Source of the DNA: CBDDEI01 sp965226775
GTDB taxonomy: Bacteria; Chloroflexota; Dehalococcoidia; SHYD01
Assembly: GCA_965226775.1 (NCBI GenBank)
Contig: CBDDEI010000002.1
Coordinates: 1,488,001 to 1,552,000, forward strand
Direction of reading: 5' to 3'
Length of the DNA stretch: 64,000 nt
The notes under the pieces are model-generated. The model made no database searches. It saw only the letters and a list, made by a program, of their open reading frames with translations, and was not told the DNA's origin. Positions 62,364 through 64,000 of this stretch are shown one piece after another; positions within the stretch are counted from its first letter, which is position 1, and the number at the start of each line of letters is the position of its first letter. Both the position numbers and the translations under genes were made by a program.

Positions 62364-63532
62364 CTCTGCCTCCGATTACGTATTCAGTGCCCGCAAGCGC
62401 TAACGCTGGCTGCCTTGTTCTACTCGACTGACTTAAAGAACATGAATGCAACCGCATCCGCACGGTCCGCGCGTCTCTATTGTACGTGTGCCCGTGGGCA
62501 GCGGACAAGACCGAATTAGTTTACATAAACTACGATAGCCTACCGCCGGAACCGCCGCCATGTTGCTCCACCAAACAAAAGTGCCCGGAATGGGGAGAGA
62601 AGCCGCGACGTCTAGAAAACAGCTCTGCCAGCCAGATCAAAGCTAGTCTTGTACCCGAGGCACCCTAAAGAGGCTCTCTTTGCTTATTTGGTGCCAGGAA
62701 TCGTGAACGCGGCACTGGCAGCGGGCGAGTGTACAAGGAGGCAGTGGGGTAACTATGCACCGCTCTGTCATTCTGAGTGCAGCGAAGAATCCACGGTGCA
62801 GCGTGGGTGAGTGGATTCTTCCGTCCTCGCCCGGCGAGTGCTTCAGAATGACCGTAAGCAAAGCCGCTCAGGACGCGCGGATTGGATCCGCACCACGCGA
62901 CGCATTCTTGTCATTCTGGTGCAGCGAAGAATCCACGGTGCAGCGTGGGTGAGTGGATTCTTCCGTCCTCGCCCGGCGAGTGCTTCAGAATGACCGTAAG
63001 CAAAGCCGCTAAGACGCGCGGACTGAATCTTCACAACGCGGTGCAGTAGGACCCATCGTCCCGCCACGCCGCAGCCTCGGTGGATGCGGACCGTCTCGCT
63101 AGACCCCACATCCTTCACGCTTCAGCCCAGTCCTCGTACCGACGCTCTAGCCCACTCCTTATTGCGCGGACAACGCCTCCGGTTAGACGGGAAGCGCCTC
63201 TTATTGGAATCTTTTCGGCATACATTGCTTTCTATAATATACATTAAGTGAAACATAGTATGTCAAAAGGCGTTAATGGTTTCAGCGGCGGATCGAAACT
63301 ACCAGCGGCCCTCACCGTTTACAACATTGAGCAAAGCAGCCCAGGGCGAGCGGATTGGATCAGCACAACACGGTGCATTTTTGTCATTCTGCGTGAAGCG
63401 AAGAATCCACGGTGTAGCGTGGGTTAGTGGATTCTTCAGTCCTCGCTCGGCGAGTCCTTCAGAAGGACAGTGGCGCCGGAGGGCAAAGCTTTCAGGCCAA
63501 CGGACTGAGGAGACGAGAAACCAGATACAGCC
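62364..63532. repeat. Gene-free repeat region before the recombinase
   Basis: Three full copies of the CATTCTGA palindromic repeat lie at 62767-62852, 62910-62994 and 63383-63468, in the opposite orientation to those at 42-43 kb. The segment 62660-62766 is the reverse of the composite module there (GTGCCAGGAATCGTGAAC, GTACAAGGAGGCAGTGGGG). The flank GTAAGCAAAGCCGCT...GACGCGCGGA is duplicated at 62853 and 62995. No convincing gene is seen; open frames are shadows of these repeats. Confidence 0.8.
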
Positions 63533-64000
63533 ATGAACATAACGGAAGCGGTACAGGACTACATAGATTACCTGGGCGAGCAAAACCGCTCCCAGAGCAC
63601 CAGCGCCACCTATCGTTACGCGTTGGAGCGCTTCCTGCGCTTTCTGGAGCAAGAGGAAGAGATCGCGCTCACCAGCCCCCTCTCTGCGGTCACCCAGGAG
63701 CACGTGCGGCGTTTCGGCCTGCACCTCTACCGCCTCAAGCTAGCTGCCTCAAGCCGCTCCACCTACCTCGTGGTGCTGCGCAACTGGCTGCGCTACCTGG
63801 GCCGCCGCCCGGACTTGGCCGCCTCGCTAGCCGTGAATCCAGACCTTATCGAGTTGCCAAAGAGCCCACGGGCGGTGCCCAATCCTGACGAGCGCATACC
63901 TATTATGTTAACTATTCCGCCTGCCCCCGACGAATGGCGTGAAGTCATCCGCCTGCGCGACCTCGCCATGCTGGAGACACTCTTTAGCACCCAGCTCCGG
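63533..64000 (+). CDS. Tyrosine recombinase/integrase (Xer-like), 3' truncated by the window
   Basis: The first 156 residues of a phage-integrase-family protein. The N-terminal core-binding (SAM-like) domain runs from MNITEAVQDYIDYLGEQNRS through TSATYRYALERFLRFLE and SSRSTYLVVLRNWLRYLG. Residues about 145-156 (RDLAMLETLFSTQLR) are the start of the catalytic domain, usually ending ATGLR; here Gly is replaced by Gln. The catalytic Arg/His/Tyr lie beyond the edge. It could be a chromosomal Xer or a mobile-element integrase; flanking repeats leave both open. Confidence 0.85.
   Translation, partial: MNITEAVQDYIDYLGEQNRSQSTSATYRYALERFLRFLEQEEEIALTSPLSAVTQEHVRRFGLHLYRLKLAASSRSTYLVVLRNWLRYLGRRPDLAASLAVNPDLIELPKSPRAVPNPDERIPIMLTIPPAPDEWREVIRLRDLAMLETLFSTQLR

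Overview
The window is a GC-rich, densely packed bacterial chromosome segment. The best inference is a Chloroflexota (Dehalococcoidia / SAR202-like) genome. This rests on four LLM-class flavin monooxygenase genes, an archaeal-type fructose-1,6-bisphosphate aldolase/phosphatase, a PDZ/DUF512 radical-SAM protein, frequent GTG/TTG starts and several families of palindromic intergenic repeats. It rests on gene content only; no 16S rRNA or other marker tree is available here.

Layout. 1-3.0 kb (minus): a frameshifted MetE-like methionine synthase, sucD, sucC and a tRNA-Ser with its own promoter. 3.1-13.5 kb (plus): central housekeeping genes (FBP aldolase/phosphatase, rdgB, cmk, plsC, radical-SAM DUF512, glmS, dnaG, rpoD). 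13.5-20.1 kb: repeats, then a minus operon tldD-DUF402-apt-tldE, an FmdB zinc ribbon and a secreted glycoside hydrolase. 20.5-29.8 kb: accessory DNA starting at tRNA-Val. It holds a three-gene SMC-like ATPase cassette broken by many indels, a membrane-anchored S9 oligopeptidase, and a minus cluster of APH-like kinase, methyltransferase and a sulfatase-fold enzyme with Thr at the formylglycine position. 30-34.5 kb: an LLM monooxygenase, a ParA plus ribbon-helix-helix pair, and an AT-rich orphan gene flanked by a partial and a complete T-box leader. 34.5-41.9 kb: tryptophan block trpS, a small DUF, a Trp-rich leader peptide, then trpE-G-D-C-F-B; no trpA follows. 42-43.2 kb: composite repeats. 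43.2-46.0 kb: three tandem LLM monooxygenases. 46.1-50.5 kb: recF, nfeD-stomatin and birA. A 19-residue peptide gene at about 50.6 kb has its own strong promoter, ribosome binding site and terminator. 50.9-55.3 kb: HNH protein, YyaL/DUF255, rplU-rpmA-rpmE, DUF1385. 55.3-61.6 kb (minus): a Gld-type ABC transporter with DUF4340, a TlpA thioredoxin, ResB and a glutaredoxin-like protein. 61.9-64 kb: peroxiredoxin, repeats, and the start of a tyrosine recombinase cut by the window edge.

How it fits together. Tryptophan supply appears controlled twice: by tRNA-Trp sensing at a T-box upstream of trpS, and by a leader peptide containing Trp-Ala-Trp before trpE. The ParA/RHH pair sits beside a GTACAC-rich palindromic element whose relatives recur at other intergenic sites, suggesting one recognition system. 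Four conserved genes (metE-like, trpE, trpB, recF) each carry one single-base indel, and the ATPase carries about ten. This looks more like consensus-sequence error than gene loss, so any 'broken gene' reading here should be checked against reads.
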